A stretch of DNA of 5,956 nt from Bacteroidota bacterium. GTDB taxonomy: Bacteria > Bacteroidota > Bacteroidia > Flavobacteriales_D > Crocinitomicaceae. The notes under the pieces are model-generated. The model did not search any database. It saw only the letters and a program-made list of their open reading frames with translations, and was not told where the DNA came from. The translations under genes were made by a program, and so were the position numbers. This document shows, piece by piece, positions 5,039 through 5,956 of this stretch (position 1 is the first letter of the stretch; every line of letters begins with the position of its first letter). The DNA is taken from positions 1 through 5,956 of the forward strand of contig JAJRQP010000088.1 of assembly GCA_024280195.1 (NCBI GenBank), given 5' to 3'.

Positions 5039-5956
5039 TTGAGTTCAATAAAAAAATTAGTCGGGCAGACAGCCATTTATGGGTTGCCAACAATTGTTGG
5101 TCGACTGCTGAACTATTTTTTGGTACCGCTATATACATGGCCAGGTAAATTTAAAATTCAAGATTACGGCGTTCTTTCAGAACTCTATGCTTGGGTTACT
5201 TTTTTAATCGTCCTCCTTCCACTTGGAATGGAGACAGCCTTTTTTAAGTTTATTAATGAGAAGGAAGACAAAGATGAGGTCTTTAGAAATAGTTTTCTCA
5301 CGGTTTTTGGTTTTAGCGTTGTGTTTTTTGTTCTTATTCTACTGGGGCATCAAAGTATTGCCAACTGGTTAGGTTATCCCGATCATTCTGAGTTTGTAAT
5401 TTTGATGGCAGGGATCGTTTCTATTGATGCCATTACAGCTTTACCAATGGCGAAATTACGAGCGGATAGTAAAGCCAAAAGGTTCTCAACCATTCATTTT
5501 ACAGCAATAATTGTCAATATTACATTGAATTTAATTATCATAGGGTTCTTTTTTGATAGCGATCATCCAATGCAAGCCATCTTGTTAATTCTCTTAGCAA
5601 ATGTCTTGGCTTCTTCAGTGAAAATCATTGGAACTTACCGAGAATTTTTGGCCGTAAAATTGAAATTCAATGTTGACCTTGCCAAGCAAATGTTACGTTA
5701 TTCTTTGCCTTTAGTTGTTGCTGGTTTCGCAGGGATGATCAACGAAACGTTAGACCGAGTAATGATGAAACCTTTACTCATGAGTGCCGGAGAAACCAGA
5801 AAATATGCTTTGGGTCAAGTCGGAATTTACAGTGCGGTTTACAAATTAGCAATGATTGTCACCATCTTCTTGCAAGCCTATCGTTATGCTGCAGAACCTT
5901 TCTTTTTCTCCCATGCAAAGAAGGAGAATCCCAACGTCTTGTACGTGAAAATAATG
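5039..5956 (+). CDS. Polysaccharide/oligosaccharide flippase (Wzx/MATE-like), TTG start, C-terminus cut by window edge
   Basis: Members of this superfamily (MVF: Wzx, MurJ and relatives) move lipid-linked oligosaccharides across the cytoplasmic membrane during capsule, O-antigen or other envelope polysaccharide synthesis. The visible 306 codons are open to the edge. The N-terminus SSIKKLVGQTAIYGLPTIVG (2-21), continuing into RLLNYFLVPLYT, is typical of Bacteroidota polysaccharide biosynthesis proteins of about 480-500 residues, so I infer roughly 180 residues are missing. About eight hydrophobic segments can be seen, near 10-33, 48-65, 84-102, 115-140, 150-170, 178-198, 217-240 and 265-290. 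Conserved-looking patches are LPMAKLRADSKAKRFS (about 138-153) and GMINETLDRVMMK (about 237-249). No ATG fits the expected N-terminus, so TTG at 5039 is chosen, backed by AGAGGA upstream. Its closeness to the enoyl-CoA hydratase stop suggests co-transcription and translational coupling. The carried substrate cannot be told; no glycan-locus genes lie nearby in view. Confidence 0.85.
   Translation, partial: MSSIKKLVGQTAIYGLPTIVGRLLNYFLVPLYTWPGKFKIQDYGVLSELYAWVTFLIVLLPLGMETAFFKFINEKEDKDEVFRNSFLTVFGFSVVFFVLILLGHQSIANWLGYPDHSEFVILMAGIVSIDAITALPMAKLRADSKAKRFSTIHFTAIIVNITLNLIIIGFFFDSDHPMQAILLILLANVLASSVKIIGTYREFLAVKLKFNVDLAKQMLRYSLPLVVAGFAGMINETLDRVMMKPLLMSAGETRKYALGQVGIYSAVYKLAMIVTIFLQAYRYAAEPFFFSHAKKENPNVLYVKIM

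Noticed and set aside
4857..5138. Minus-strand reading frame across the crotonase-flippase junction
   Set aside because: It is antisense to the end of one conserved gene and the start of another, with no recognisable domain or start context.
1..5956. A novel defence, toxin-antitoxin or mobile-element system
   Set aside because: All sizeable reading frames are accounted for by housekeeping or envelope genes, and no nuclease, transposase, recombinase or small paired toxin-antitoxin genes can be seen on either strand.

Overview
The window looks like a low-GC chromosomal segment from a Bacteroidota bacterium, most likely order Flavobacteriales. Four things point there: the translated proteins read like flavobacterial versions of their families; the start sites mostly lack Shine-Dalgarno sequences; the best promoter candidates fit the Bacteroidota pattern (-7 TAnnTTTG with a TTTG/TTG near -33); and the intergenic DNA carries AT-rich and CTCTGTG-type repeats, which I recall as common in flavobacterial genomes. 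No genus can be named safely.

Layout. Positions 1-1502 (minus) hold the first ~500 codons of lysS, lysyl-tRNA synthetase, with its C-terminus off the left edge. A 340-bp gap (1503-1842) separates it from a divergent plus-strand gene. This gap holds a TATCTTTG -7 box for lysS, then a mosaic of degenerate direct repeats and a four-copy CTCTGTG array with a 10-11 bp step. Positions 1843-2376 (plus) encode a HemJ/CopD-family membrane protein, the probable protoporphyrinogen IX oxidase of heme synthesis. It converges on, and overlaps by four bases, a 585-residue minus-strand membrane protein (2373-4130) that resembles GT-C-fold glycosyltransferases and ends in a beta-rich soluble domain. A 129-bp divergent gap (4131-4259) contains a two-copy 30-bp tandem repeat and candidate promoters for both sides. 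Positions 4260-5036 (plus) encode a complete crotonase-fold enoyl-CoA hydratase with both catalytic glutamates. Two bases after its stop, a TTG-started polysaccharide flippase (Wzx/MATE-like) begins and runs off the right edge.

How the genes relate. This looks like ordinary core genome: translation (lysS), heme synthesis (hemJ), fatty acyl-CoA metabolism (enoyl-CoA hydratase) and envelope polysaccharide work (flippase and perhaps the GT-C-like protein). Only the enoyl-CoA hydratase-flippase pair looks like an operon, and the two have no obvious metabolic link. I found no CRISPR array, transposase, tRNA, rRNA or defence system. The most interesting signals are the repeat mosaic at 1555-1799, the tandem repeat that appears to supply the -33 element of the 4260 gene, and the uncharacterised two-part membrane protein.
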